This document shows, in pieces, positions 6,718 through 16,159 of a stretch of DNA of 64,000 nucleotides (position 1 is the stretch's first letter; each line of letters starts with the position of its first letter). The translations under genes were made by a program, and so were the position numbers. The stretch spans positions 1 through 64,000 of the forward strand of contig CAZIBN010000001.1 in NCBI GenBank assembly GCA_964537395.1, written 5' to 3'. Source of the DNA: GWA2-66-18 sp964537395 (GTDB taxonomy: Bacteria > Elusimicrobiota > Elusimicrobia > UBA1565 > UBA9628). Under the pieces are notes generated by a model, which saw only the letters and a program-made list of their open reading frames with translations, was not told the DNA's origin and did no database searches.

Positions 6718-9023
6718 TTTTTCCCTCCGGCGCTATTGAGTGTTGCGGCCGCAGGCCGCAACAGCCACTTGAGGCCGTCGGCGGCGGCCTTGTTCTTCGG
6801 CGCGATCTCGAGCGCGCGGCGCAGGGCCGCGACGGCGCCGGTTTCGTCTCCGATCATGACGGATGAGACGCCGCGCCCGAGCCACGCCGGGACCGACGCG
6901 GAGTCGAGCTCGGTCGCGCGCCGGAACGCGCTGTCGGCGCGCTGGCCGTCTCCGACGGCGGCGTGGGCGAGGCCGGTCGCCGTCCACCAGTCGGCCTCGT
7001 CGGGATGGTCCGGCTTCTCGCCGGGCTCAGGCAGGACCTCGGCCACGAGCGCCATCCACCCGGTGCCGATCACCCAGAGCCCCATGTCATTGCCGACCTG
7101 GCGCGGCTGATAGCTGACCTTCGCCGGATTCTCAGCCTCGCCGCGGCCGGCCGCCACAGGGCGCGTGAAGGTGAGGTTCATGCCAAGGCGCGCGTCGGTG
7201 TCGGCAGGAGCCTCGCGCATGGTCTTACGAAGATCTTCCATGATCTTCTTGACCTGCTCGTCGCGCGGCCCGGCGTCCCCGGGCTTGAGCGAATAATCGC
7301 GGCGTATGGCCTGAGGCGAGGCGGCGGCATCCGCAGGCCCGTCATGAGCGCGGGCCAGGGCCTTCTTGAGGCTGCCGCCCTCGCCGGGCTGATTGCGCAC
7401 GAGCTTCGGCCGCGGCAGGAACACCGCATCCACCTTCATCATGGCGCCCTGGTCGAGCGGCACGCGGCGCAGGTTGCGCTCGAACACGCCCAGCGGGTCG
7501 GTCTCCGCGGACGGCTCCGGCTCCTTCGCCTTCGGGTCCTCGGGCAGCTCGCCGGGCTTGGCCGCGCGCTTGCCGCCCGCGTAGGAGACCGACAGCTGTA
7601 GCCCCGGGCCGCCGCTCTCCGGCGTCAGATGGAACGCGTCGACCATGGTCGCGCGGGCCTTGGCGCGGTCGCCCGCCTTCAGATGCAGGCGCGCCAGGCG
7701 CATGCGCGCCACGGAATCGCCGGGCTTGAGCGAGACCGCGCGCCTGAGCGTGGCGGTCGCAGCCTTGTCCTCCTTGAGCCTTTCCTCCGCGCAGCCGAGC
7801 TCGAGCATGGCGTCCTCGTAGCCGCTCTCGAGCTTGACCGCCTCGCGCAGCTGCTCGGCGGCGTCGGCGTCGCGCCCGAGCTTGCGGTATAGCTGGCCGA
7901 GCTGAAAACGGTACAGCGGATTCTTCTTGTCGAGGTCGACGGCCATACGGAACTGAGTCAGCGCGGCGGGCACATCGCCGCGCGCCTCGAGGATGGAGCC
8001 CAGGTTCATCTGCGCGTCCGCGCGGGTCGGCTCGAGCTCGGTCGCGCGCCGGAACGCCTTTTCAGACGCGGACGCGTCGCCCTTCCACGCGTGCGATATG
8101 CCGAGCAGGAGGTAGGCCTGCGCGCCGGCCGGATCGAGGCTGAGCGCCGTGTTATAAGAGCCGATGGACTCATCCACCTGGCCGTTCCAGTACTGCGCGA
8201 CGCCGAGCAGCATGTGGCCGACGGGATTCTTCGGGTCGGCGGCGACGGCGCGGCGCATCTCCTGGAGCGCCAGGTCGTATTTCTTGTCCTCGATGTAGCG
8301 GTGGCCCTGGCGCATGCCGCGCACGGCCTGCGCCGCCATGATCTGATCCCAGATCGTCTGCTGGCCGGGCTCCGTTTTCTCCGCGAAAGCCGGAGCGGCG
8401 GCGATGACGAACAGCGCCGAGAGCAGGATGGCCCGCAGGCGCGGCAGGATGGAGCGCAGCGCGCGGCCGCGGTGGCTGATCCCGTTCTTCTCGTCGGGCT
8501 CCAGCTCGGCCAAGGTGCGGCCGTCCGTCAGGGCGAACAAGGGATCGTAGCCGAAGCCGCCGTCGCCGCGCGGCGTCTCCGCGATCACACCCTCGAGACG
8601 GCCTTCGGTGAATTCGACGCGCCCCTCCGGATCCGCGAGCGCCATCACGGTCCGGAAATACGCGGCGCGCTTCATGCCCTTCTCGCCGGCGAGCTCCTTG
8701 AGGAGCTTCGCGCAGTTGTCGGCGAAGGTGCAGCCGGGCCCGGCCCAGCGCGCGGAGTGGACGCCCGGCGCGCCGCCCAAGGCGACGACGAACAAGCCCG
8801 AGTCGTCGGCCAGCGCCCAGGTCCCGCAGGCGCGCGCGGCCTCGACGGCCTTCTTCTCGGCGTTGCCCTCGAGCGTGTCGCGGTCCTCGATCGTCTCGGG
8901 AAACGCCGGGAAGGCGTCAAGCGAGGCTATCGCGGCGCCGGAGGCGCCAAGAAGACGAGATATTTCAGCCGCTTTGTGAGCGTTGCGTGTGGCGAGCACG
9001 AGTCGGGCCGGGTGGCGGGACAA
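6714..9023 (-). CDS. RdgB/HAM1 nucleotide pyrophosphatase fused through a signal-like segment to a TPR protein
   Basis: A 769-codon single frame. Residues 1-196 are a complete non-canonical purine NTP pyrophosphatase (ATRNAHKAAEI, ADDSGLFV, GGFGYDPLF, KNGISHRGRALR), which hydrolyses ITP/XTP to the monophosphate in the cytoplasm. Directly after it, residues ~199-214 form a hydrophobic core ending PAFA|EK that looks like a signal peptide. Its basic n-region is the RdgB C-terminus. Next come about six TPR units (~225-440), a middle part without a recognised fold and two more TPRs near 690-760. There is no ATG, GTG or TTG at the junction in this frame. The start is TTG at 9023. Either a true fusion or a masked gene boundary is possible. 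Confidence 0.85.
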   Translation of the reverse strand: MSRHPARLVLATRNAHKAAEISRLLGASGAAIASLDAFPAFPETIEDRDTLEGNAEKKAVEAARACGTWALADDSGLFVVALGGAPGVHSARWAGPGCTFADNCAKLLKELAGEKGMKRAAYFRTVMALADPEGRVEFTEGRLEGVIAETPRGDGGFGYDPLFALTDGRTLAELEPDEKNGISHRGRALRSILPRLRAILLSALFVIAAAPAFAEKTEPGQQTIWDQIMAAQAVRGMRQGHRYIEDKKYDLALQEMRRAVAADPKNPVGHMLLGVAQYWNGQVDESIGSYNTALSLDPAGAQAYLLLGISHAWKGDASASEKAFRRATELEPTRADAQMNLGSILEARGDVPAALTQFRMAVDLDKKNPLYRFQLGQLYRKLGRDADAAEQLREAVKLESGYEDAMLELGCAEERLKEDKAATATLRRAVSLKPGDSVARMRLARLHLKAGDRAKARATMVDAFHLTPESGGPGLQLSVSYAGGKRAAKPGELPEDPKAKEPEPSAETDPLGVFERNLRRVPLDQGAMMKVDAVFLPRPKLVRNQPGEGGSLKKALARAHDGPADAAASPQAIRRDYSLKPGDAGPRDEQVKKIMEDLRKTMREAPADTDARLGMNLTFTRPVAAGRGEAENPAKVSYQPRQVGNDMGLWVIGTGWMALVAEVLPEPGEKPDHPDEADWWTATGLAHAAVGDGQRADSAFRRATELDSASVPAWLGRGVSSVMIGDETGAVAALRRALEIAPKNKAAADGLKWLLRPAAATLNSAGGKK

Positions 9024-9037
9024 GGTAGAGGGTATGC

Positions 9038-9043
9038 TATCAT
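9038..9043 (+). promoter_or_regulatory. -10 box for leaderless BON-mutY transcript
   Basis: TATCAT ends 6 nt before the GTG start of the BON protein, placing the transcription start at or next to the start codon. It sits in the 26-bp divergent gap with the RdgB-TPR gene. No ribosome-binding site is present. Confidence 0.45.
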
Positions 9044-9049
9044 TTTCCC

Positions 9050-9339
9050 GTGAGACCCCTCCTGCTGGCTCTTGCCGCCGCGCTGACTTTAGGGTCTTCC
9101 GCCTGCCGGACCCTCGCGCAGGACGAGGACCTCTCCGACCACGCGACCAAGGCCCGCCTTGAAGCCGTGCTGCGCGGCCGCCGCGACCTCGACCTCAAAT
9201 ACGTGACCGTGGACGTCAACGCGGGCGCCGCCACGATCTCGGGGCTGGTGCCCAACGGCGATCAGCTCCGCATCATCCGCCGCCTCGCCGCCAACGTTCG
9301 CGGCGTCGATCAGGTCCTGAACAACCTCATCATCCAGGA

Positions 9340-9343
<4 letters not shown>
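9050..9343 (+). CDS. BON-domain lipoprotein
   Basis: A 97-residue exported protein starting at GTG. A short signal (LLLALAAALTLGSSAC) ends in a Cys that fits a loose lipobox. Residues ~28-96 form one BON domain (TKARLEAVLRGRRDLDLKYV, then VDVNAGAATISGLV, then RGVDQVLNNLII). BON domains bind phospholipid and are common in periplasmic, osmotically induced proteins such as OsmY. It overlaps mutY by ATGA, although no functional link to DNA repair is obvious. Confidence 0.85.
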
Positions 9344-10333
<990 letters not shown>

Positions 10334-10335
<2 letters not shown>

Positions 10336-10404
10336 CTGTTTCCGGAAACAGTCGATCTCGCACCTCAGCGCTGACGACAATCACTAGTTCCGGAACTAGT
10401 GATT
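10334..10404. repeat. two perfect palindromes sharing a TTCCGGAA core
   Basis: A 20-bp palindrome (10334-10353, GACTGTTTCCGGAAACAGTC) overlaps the mutY stop. A 26-bp palindrome (10379-10404, core CTAGTTCCGGAACTAG) follows 25 bp later. Both are perfect, both have TTCCGGAA at the centre, and their outer arms differ. They fill most of the 167-bp gap before the receiver gene. They could be a terminator pair, a protein-binding site or small palindromic repeats. The remaining 10405-10502 holds only a -10-like TACACT at 10491-10496. Confidence 0.8.
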
Positions 10405-10502
10405 ATCAACAGCGATTGCCTTTACCGAACTTTTGCCCCCGCTTCACCGAAATCTATCCATCCTGTAATGAGGTTCGGCGGCATGGGGTCTACACTGAGA
10501 AC

Positions 10503-10856
10503 ATGAGCTGGGTCCTGGTGATCGAAGACGAAGAGGATATCTCGGAGTTCCTCCGCTACATCCTCGAGAACGAGGATTACACGGTGAAGACCGCCGGAAG
10601 CCTCGCCGAGGCGCGCGCGCATCTCAAGGGCGGGCTGCCGGACGCGGTCCTGCTCGACCGGGGCCTGCCGGACGGCGACGGGCTCGAGATCTGCCGCGAG
10701 CTCAAGGGCGCCGGAAAGATGCCCGCGGTGCTCGTGCTGAGCGCGCGCAAGGACCCGGCGGAGGTCGCCGAGGGCCTCGCAGCCGGAGCCGACCACTACA
10801 TCACGAAGCCTTTCCAGTTCCTAGACGTCATTTCCCGTCTGGAGCCGGCACAATAG
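10503..10856 (+). CDS. single-domain response regulator
   Basis: A 117-residue CheY-like receiver: acidic pocket EDEED near residues 8-12, phosphoacceptor Asp in VLLDRGLPDG, Thr/Ser switch (LVLSAR) and Lys in ITKPF. No output domain. The ATG at 10503 lies 6 nt after a -10-like TACACT, which supports this start over upstream in-frame codons. The C-terminus overlaps the convergent cyclase gene by 29 bp. A cognate kinase is not adjacent, though a receiver-kinase hybrid starts at 12260. Confidence 0.88.
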   Translation: MSWVLVIEDEEDISEFLRYILENEDYTVKTAGSLAEARAHLKGGLPDAVLLDRGLPDGDGLEICRELKGAGKMPAVLVLSARKDPAEVAEGLAAGADHYITKPFQFLDVISRLEPAQ

Positions 10857-12138
10857 CCGAGCGCGCCCGGCGCGCGGTCTCCCGCAGGAACGACTGAGCC
10901 TTCGTGTCGCGCGGCTGCGCCGCGGGCCGAAGCCGCGCGACGGCGACCTCGCCGTCGAAGCCCTTCAGCCGCGCCCGCTCCCGCGCGGCGCCTACGAGCA
11001 ACTCGTCGACGCCGGGCTCGTTTGCCGCCGTGCCGCTGATCATCGCCTCGCCGTCGCCCGAGAGCTTCATCAGGCGCGCGGCGGCGTTGACCGTGTTCCC
11101 GAAGAAGTCGAGCTCACCGGCGCGCTCCTCCCGGATGACGCGGCCCCAGCTCAAGCCGACGCGCGCGCGAAAAAGCCGTCCGAGCGGAGCGCTCGCCCTG
11201 AGGTCGGCCATGCGTCCCTGGATATCGGAGGCCGCCTTGACTCCGGCCGCGGCCGTCGGGAAGCTCGCCATCACCGTCTCGCCCTCGGTCTTGACGACGA
11301 CGCCGCCATGACGCTCCACCGCGGCGCGCACGAAGGCGTGAAAGGTCTTGACCGCGGCGTAGGAGCGCCGCCGGCCGTAGCGCTCGTAGGCTTCGGTCCA
11401 GCCCTCGAGTCCGGCGAACATGGTCGCGGCGTTCTCGATACGGACGAGATCGACCGGACGAGGCGCGTCGGGGGTGCGTGCCGGCGGCGCCGCCGTCCCC
11501 TTCGAACCTTCCTCCGTCGCGATGCCCCCGCCGGCGGCGGCCGCGGCGAGCGCGAGCGTTTTCTCGACCGCACGGCCGTAGATCTCGGGGAGCGCGCCCG
11601 TCGCGTCCACGAGGACGCGGCCCGCATGCACGCCGACGCGCAGCGCCGGACCCTGGATGTTGCCGCGCTGGATCGCCTCGGCCGCGCCGAGCGCCGCTGC
11701 GTAGTTGGGGAACGCGATCAAGCTTCCGTCCCCGAGGCGGCGGATCACGGCGCCGTCAAATGCGGACGCCGTGCTTTCTGCGTCATCGACGGCGCCGCGG
11801 ATCATCGCGTGCGCGCGGCGGCTTCCCTCGGAGAGGTGCAGCGCCGTGGAATCCTTCGCGTCGAGCACGAGCAGGCCCACGCCGCGGCGCTCGTAGACGC
11901 CCGCGGCGCGCGACAGGTCGAGGGGAGCCGCAGAGAAAGGAACGGGCGACGGCGGGAGCGACGGCATCGCGGCGACGGGCACGGATAGAAGCGTGGCGCC
12001 CAGCGCGGGAGGGGCCGGAGCCCAGAGTGACAACGCGGGAGCCTGCACGACGCGGGTCAGCGAACGCGCGGGAAGCTCGACGGCGGCGAAGGCCGCCCCC
12101 GCCGCGAAGCGCAGCAGAAGACAAGTCTCGATGATCAT
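10828..12138 (-). CDS. exported protein with two class III nucleotide-cyclase domains (C1/C2-like)
   Basis: A 436-residue protein. Residues 1-~20 look like a signal peptide or anchor (CLLLRFAAGAAFA). Residues ~30-75 are an Ala/Pro/Leu-rich leader. Domain 1 (~83-215) keeps both metal-binding Asp (VLD93AKDST; RRLGD137GS) but has Glu192 and Ala196 where the transition-state Asn and Arg belong. Domain 2 (~236-365) is the reverse: metal positions are Gly243 and Glu287, while adenine-binding Lys283 and Asp344 and catalytic Asn351 and Arg355 are kept (DFFGNTVNAAAR). Together they would make one composite active site, as in mammalian adenylyl cyclase C1-C2. cAMP synthesis is inferred, and export would place the enzyme away from cytoplasmic ATP. 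Confidence 0.8.
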   Translation of the reverse strand: MIIETCLLLRFAAGAAFAAVELPARSLTRVVQAPALSLWAPAPPALGATLLSVPVAAMPSLPPSPVPFSAAPLDLSRAAGVYERRGVGLLVLDAKDSTALHLSEGSRRAHAMIRGAVDDAESTASAFDGAVIRRLGDGSLIAFPNYAAALGAAEAIQRGNIQGPALRVGVHAGRVLVDATGALPEIYGRAVEKTLALAAAAAGGGIATEEGSKGTAAPPARTPDAPRPVDLVRIENAATMFAGLEGWTEAYERYGRRRSYAAVKTFHAFVRAAVERHGGVVVKTEGETVMASFPTAAAGVKAASDIQGRMADLRASAPLGRLFRARVGLSWGRVIREERAGELDFFGNTVNAAARLMKLSGDGEAMISGTAANEPGVDELLVGAARERARLKGFDGEVAVARLRPAAQPRDTKAQSFLRETARRARSAIVPAPDGK

Positions 12139-12224
12139 CCTGGCCTCAGGGTATCAGCTTCGCGCGGCCGCCGTCAGCGCCGACGGACCCAGGGGCCGGA
12201 CGGCAAAGGACCCCCCCCGACGGC

Positions 12225-12253
12225 TTGCGCCGCGCGCGAAATCCGATTAAACT
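12225..12253 (+). promoter_or_regulatory. promoter of the receiver-kinase gene (leaderless)
   Basis: TTGCGC (12225-12230), a 17-nt spacer, then TAAACT (12248-12253) ends 6 nt before the ATG at 12260. The spacing matches a sigma70-type promoter and leaves no room for a 5' leader. The rest of the 12139-12259 gap holds nothing else I can support. Confidence 0.55.
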
Positions 12254-12259
12254 TCAGCC

Positions 12260-13363
12260 ATGTCCCACCGCGTGCTGGTCGTCGAAGACGATCTCGATAT
12301 CCAGGGCTACTGTAAAACCATCTTAGAGTCCGAGGGCTTCGCGGTCGACGCCTGCGACACCGCGGCCGAGGCCCGCCGGCTCTTCACCGCGAACCGCCCC
12401 GACCTGGCGGTCCTCGACATCGGCCTGCCCGACGGCACCGGCATGGACCTTATGAAGGAATGGCACGGCTTCCCGGGCCCCAAGGTCCCCGTCCTTTTCC
12501 TGACCGCGCGCGGCGATCTGAAGACCCGCCTCGAGTGCTTCCAGCAGGGTGCCACGGACTACGTCCACAAGCCGTTCGCCGCCGAGGAGCTGCTCGCCCG
12601 CGCGAAGGTCCACCTTCAGGTCAAAAAATCCCACGAGGAGCTGGTCAAGCGCAACTACGAGCTGGAATTAGTGGCGCGCGCCCGTCAGGACATGACCGAC
12701 ATGATCGTCCACGACCTGAAGGCCCCGCTGACCGCGATCAAGGGCACGCTCGAGCTGATCCACTCACGCGGCCTCATCAGCCAGGAGAACTACGTCTCCT
12801 TGCTGTCGAACGCGGGCTCCGCCGCCGACTTCATGCTGCTCATGCTCAACGACATGCTCGACCTGGCGCAGGCCAAGGCCTCGGGCCTCAAGCTGGATCC
12901 GGTCGCGATCGATCCCGCACTCCTCCTTCATAAGATCGAGACTTTGTTCGCCGGGCGCATGAAGCTGACGGGTGCGACCTTGGTCATGCGCGTCGCACCC
13001 GGAGTCGAGAAGGTCCGCGCCGACCAGAACCTGCTCTATCGCATCCTCGCGAACCTGATCGCCAACGCGATGAAGGCGGCCCCCGGAGCCAAGCCCGTCG
13101 AGGTGGACTGCGGCTTCAACGGCGTCGCCGCGCGCTTCATCGTCTCCGACCGCGGCTACGGAGTCCCCGACGCGGAGAAGAAGCGAATCTTCGAGAAGTA
13201 CGTCACCAGCGGCCGCAAGGACGCCGCGATGGACACCGGCACGGGCATCGGCCTGAGCTTCTGCCACGCGGCGGTCGCCGCGCACAAGGGCCGCATCTGG
13301 GTCGAGGACCGCCCCGGCGGCGGCAGCCGGTTCCTGTTCGAGCTGCCCCAAACTTCGACGTAA
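12260..13363 (+). CDS. receiver-histidine kinase hybrid
   Basis: A 367-residue cytoplasmic protein. The N-terminal receiver domain (~1-120) has EDDLD, phospho-Asp in AVLDIGLPDG, Thr in FLTARG and Lys in VHKPF. A coiled linker leads to HisKA (~145-210, DMIVHDLKAPLTAIKG) and HATPase (~250-365: NLIANAMKA, DRGYGVPD, GTGIGLSF). In these REC-first hybrids, phosphorylation of the receiver usually gates the kinase. No membrane segment. The target regulator is not identifiable. Confidence 0.9.
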   Translation: MSHRVLVVEDDLDIQGYCKTILESEGFAVDACDTAAEARRLFTANRPDLAVLDIGLPDGTGMDLMKEWHGFPGPKVPVLFLTARGDLKTRLECFQQGATDYVHKPFAAEELLARAKVHLQVKKSHEELVKRNYELELVARARQDMTDMIVHDLKAPLTAIKGTLELIHSRGLISQENYVSLLSNAGSAADFMLLMLNDMLDLAQAKASGLKLDPVAIDPALLLHKIETLFAGRMKLTGATLVMRVAPGVEKVRADQNLLYRILANLIANAMKAAPGAKPVEVDCGFNGVAARFIVSDRGYGVPDAEKKRIFEKYVTSGRKDAAMDTGTGIGLSFCHAAVAAHKGRIWVEDRPGGGSRFLFELPQTST

Positions 13364-13416
13364 AGAATCCGTTTATTCGGTTGACTCGCGGCCCGTTCTT
13401 TGGGACCATTGGACCT

Positions 13417-14646
13417 ATGAACATAATAGGCCTGTCGGTCTCGCTCCTGCTCGTCGCGTCGTCCGCGTTCGCCGACGACTTCCCCCCCACGATCACCCCG
13501 AGCCTCGCCGAGGACATCTGGGTCTCCTTCGACCAGGCCGACCTCGCCCTGCCCCAGGCCGCGAACTTCCCGCTCTCCACCCCCGTGCTGACCGACGGCC
13601 GCACCACGGTGTACAAGGTGCGTCCCGACATGCTCCCGATCCTCTCGCAGTTCATGCACGACCGCTTCAACCGCTGCGGCGGCTACCTCGCCCACGGCTC
13701 GGAAGCCGCGGCCCGCGCCTCGATGCGACCGAACGCCGTCGGACCGCGCGTCGCGTACACGCTCGACCAGCAGGCGACGGCGACGCCCCTCGTCGCCTCC
13801 GTCAGGGAAGCCAACATCCGCGGCACGATCTCGTCTCTCGCCGCCTATAACAACCGCTACTACCAGTCCGAGACCGGCGTCGAGGCCGCGCGCTGGCTGA
13901 AGGGCCGTTGGTCCGAGCTCGCCGCGAAGATGCCCGGCGCGTCCGCCGAGCTGTTCCCGCACTCCGCCTGGAAGCAGCCCTCCGTCATCCTGACCATCCC
14001 CGGCTCGGAGCTGCCCGATGAGATCGTGATCCTCGGCGGACATCTCGACTCGATCAGCGGCTGGGGCAACGCCGCGGCCCGCGCCCCCGGCGCCGACGAC
14101 AACGCGTCCGGCATCGCCGTGCTGACCGAGGCCGCGCGCGCCCTCGCCGAGTCCGGCTACCGGCCGAAGCGCACCATCCAGTTCATGGGCTACGCGGCCG
14201 AGGAAGTCGGCCTGCGCGGCTCGCAGGAGATCGCGGCGAAGTACGCCGCCGGCGGCAAGAAGGTCATCGGCGTGATCCAGCTCGACATGTCGAACTTCGC
14301 GGGCTCGGGCGCCGGGATCTTCATGCTCACCGACATCGTGGACCCGGCCCTCAGCGCGTTCACGGCGAAGCTCATCACCACCTACGCGGGCGTGGCGGCG
14401 TTCACGACCAAGTGCGGCTACGGCTGCTCCGACCACGCGTCCTGGACCAAGAAGGGCTTCCCCGCGGCGATGGCCTTCGAGTCGACCTTCGACGGCTCGA
14501 ACAAGGCGATCCACAGCGACCGGGACACCTTGGCGACCTCAGGCGGGGACGCCTCCCACTCGGTGCCCTTCGCCAAGCTCGCGGTCGCCTTCGCCGTCGA
14601 GCTCGCCAAGACCGCGACGCCCGCGGTCAAAGTCACCGCGCGCTAG
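13417..14646 (+). CDS. secreted M28 family aminopeptidase
   Basis: A 409-residue exported zinc peptidase related to Vibrio/Aeromonas leucyl aminopeptidase. A signal peptide ends at SSAFA|DD. All M28 metal ligands are visible in order: His in ILGGHLDS, bridging Asp in GADDNASG, catalytic Glu pair in AAEEVGLRG, Asp in VIQLDMSN and His in CSDHASW. The Cys-rich GYGC before the last ligand matches the aminopeptidase subgroup. The start was chosen for the signal peptide; a TTGACT -35-like box lies at 13381-13386. Confidence 0.92.
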   Translation: MNIIGLSVSLLLVASSAFADDFPPTITPSLAEDIWVSFDQADLALPQAANFPLSTPVLTDGRTTVYKVRPDMLPILSQFMHDRFNRCGGYLAHGSEAAARASMRPNAVGPRVAYTLDQQATATPLVASVREANIRGTISSLAAYNNRYYQSETGVEAARWLKGRWSELAAKMPGASAELFPHSAWKQPSVILTIPGSELPDEIVILGGHLDSISGWGNAAARAPGADDNASGIAVLTEAARALAESGYRPKRTIQFMGYAAEEVGLRGSQEIAAKYAAGGKKVIGVIQLDMSNFAGSGAGIFMLTDIVDPALSAFTAKLITTYAGVAAFTTKCGYGCSDHASWTKKGFPAAMAFESTFDGSNKAIHSDRDTLATSGGDASHSVPFAKLAVAFAVELAKTATPAVKVTAR

Positions 14647-14647
14647 A

Positions 14648-15463
14648 TCAGGCTTTCGAGAGCGGCTTCGGCCAGGAAGCGAAGAGGAACAGCTCCCCTT
14701 CGCGGCCGTCGGCCGTGATCTTCGCGCCGGCGACCGCGTCGTCGTAGCGGATCACCCCGAGGCCTAAGGCGCCCGCCGAGCTCGTGACATGGCCGACGGC
14801 GCGCTCGCCACACAGCACGACGGCGCCCGCCGGCGCCGGCGCGCCGGCGAAGCGGATGCCCATCAGGATCTTGTTCACATGGCCGCGGAACACGATGCGC
14901 GAGACCGTCTCCTGACCCATGTAGCAGCCCTTGTCCATGCTGATCGCCGCGTCCTGGCGCGCCTCGAGCGGGAGAGACTCGTCGTTCATGTCGGCGCCGA
15001 ACCAGGGGAAGCCGGCGCTCAAGCGCAGAGCCTCGAACTCCGCATCGCTCAGGAGCTCCGACTCCTCGGGCGGATCGACGCCCAGGAGCAGGCGCACGGG
15101 CTCGCCGAGGCGGGTCCAGGGCAGGCCGCGCTCATACCCCTCGCCGATGACGAGCCACGCCCGCTCCGAGCGCATGGCCTTGAGCGTGGAGTCGGACAGC
15201 ATGATCTTCTTTTCGAAGGCCATGAGGAATCCGATGGCCGCGCCGGGCCGGGTCACGGCGAGCACGGACTCCGGCGTCTCTTCATACAGCTCGCAGTCGG
15301 CGACGAGCAGGCCCTTGGGCGTGAGCACGCACGCAGGCAAGCACACCCCGTGCGAGAGCTTGTTCATGTCCGCCGTCACAAGCCCCTGCAGGAATCTCTT
15401 CGCGTCGGGGCCATGTATCCGGAAGAAGCCCCACAGCGAGATATCGTACGCGCGCAAACCCAT
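14648..15463 (-). CDS. ygfZ: folate-binding Fe-S repair protein YgfZ-like
   Basis: A 271-residue member of the GcvT/YgfZ fold. The diagnostic motif K-G-C-Y-x-G-Q-E is present as DKGCYMGQET. The N-terminal GFFRIHGPDAKRFLQGLVT is typical. YgfZ supports MiaB-type and other Fe-S enzymes using tetrahydrofolate. It is shorter than the E. coli protein (326), as in many other phyla. Its ATG follows a TATAAT by 6 nt. It ends one base from the convergent M28 stop. Confidence 0.9.
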   Translation of the reverse strand: MGLRAYDISLWGFFRIHGPDAKRFLQGLVTADMNKLSHGVCLPACVLTPKGLLVADCELYEETPESVLAVTRPGAAIGFLMAFEKKIMLSDSTLKAMRSERAWLVIGEGYERGLPWTRLGEPVRLLLGVDPPEESELLSDAEFEALRLSAGFPWFGADMNDESLPLEARQDAAISMDKGCYMGQETVSRIVFRGHVNKILMGIRFAGAPAPAGAVVLCGERAVGHVTSSAGALGLGVIRYDDAVAGAKITADGREGELFLFASWPKPLSKA

Positions 15464-15469
15464 GCGCCC

Positions 15470-15483
15470 ATTATAGCTATCCT
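15470..15483. promoter_or_regulatory. divergent -10 boxes for ygfZ and the HAD gene
   Basis: On the minus strand TATAAT (15470-15475) ends 6 nt before the ygfZ ATG. On the plus strand TATCCT (15478-15483) ends 6 nt before the HAD GTG. The two -10 boxes sit almost back to back in a 26-bp gap, so both messages should be leaderless and polymerases should compete. Confidence 0.5.
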
Positions 15484-15489
15484 ATCCCC

Positions 15490-16149
15490 GTGAAACGCGA
15501 CATCGGCTTTCTTCTCGACATGGACGGCGTCGTCTGCCATAACATGCCTGCACACGAGGCGGCATGGACGGTTTTTTTTCGTGAGCATGGGATCGAGCTG
15601 GAGATCGACGAATTTCGAGCCAACACGATGGGGATGCCCACGCGCGAGGTCCTGCGCTATTACTTCAAGCGCGACGTCCCGCCCGAGGAAGCGCACGCCG
15701 CCGCCCTCGTGAAGGAGACCCTGTACCGGAAGCTATACCTTCCTGAACGCGCTGCCGCGAAGGGCCTGCTGCCGTTTTTGAAAGGCAGCCGCGCGGGCGG
15801 CTACCGCGTCGGCCTCGGCACAGGCTCGAAGGACGACAACGTGACGTTCATCCTCGACGGGCTCGAGCTGCGCCCCTGGTTCGACGCTGTCGTCGACGGG
15901 GGCATGGTGACGAAGGGCAAGCCCGATCCGGAAACCTTCCTGATCCTCGCCGACAAGCTGAAGGTGGCGCCGAAGAACTGCGTCGTGTTCGAAGACTCCC
16001 TGCTCGGCGAGGAAGCGGCCCGGCGCGCGGGCATGAGCGTGATCGCGATCACGACCTCGCACCGCGCCGACGAGTTCAGATACGCGGCGATCAAGACCGC
16101 CGACTTCAGCGCGCTCACGCCCTCCAAGGCCGCCGCCCTACTATGTTAG
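15490..16149 (+). CDS. HAD-superfamily phosphatase / beta-phosphoglucomutase-like
   Basis: A 219-residue HAD hydrolase starting at GTG. Motif I is LLDMDGVVC (Asp10, Asp12), with a helical cap, motif II Thr in GLGTGSKD, motif III Lys in KGKPDPETF and motif IV VVFEDSLLGEEAA. The EDS form of motif IV and the DMDG form of motif I fit the beta-PGM/phosphatase group. Substrate unknown. It ends 10 bp before the FAH-family gene and may be read into that operon. Confidence 0.85.
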   Translation: MKRDIGFLLDMDGVVCHNMPAHEAAWTVFFREHGIELEIDEFRANTMGMPTREVLRYYFKRDVPPEEAHAAALVKETLYRKLYLPERAAAKGLLPFLKGSRAGGYRVGLGTGSKDDNVTFILDGLELRPWFDAVVDGGMVTKGKPDPETFLILADKLKVAPKNCVVFEDSLLGEEAARRAGMSVIAITTSHRADEFRYAAIKTADFSALTPSKAAALLC

Positions 16150-16159
16150 AATCGTGCCC

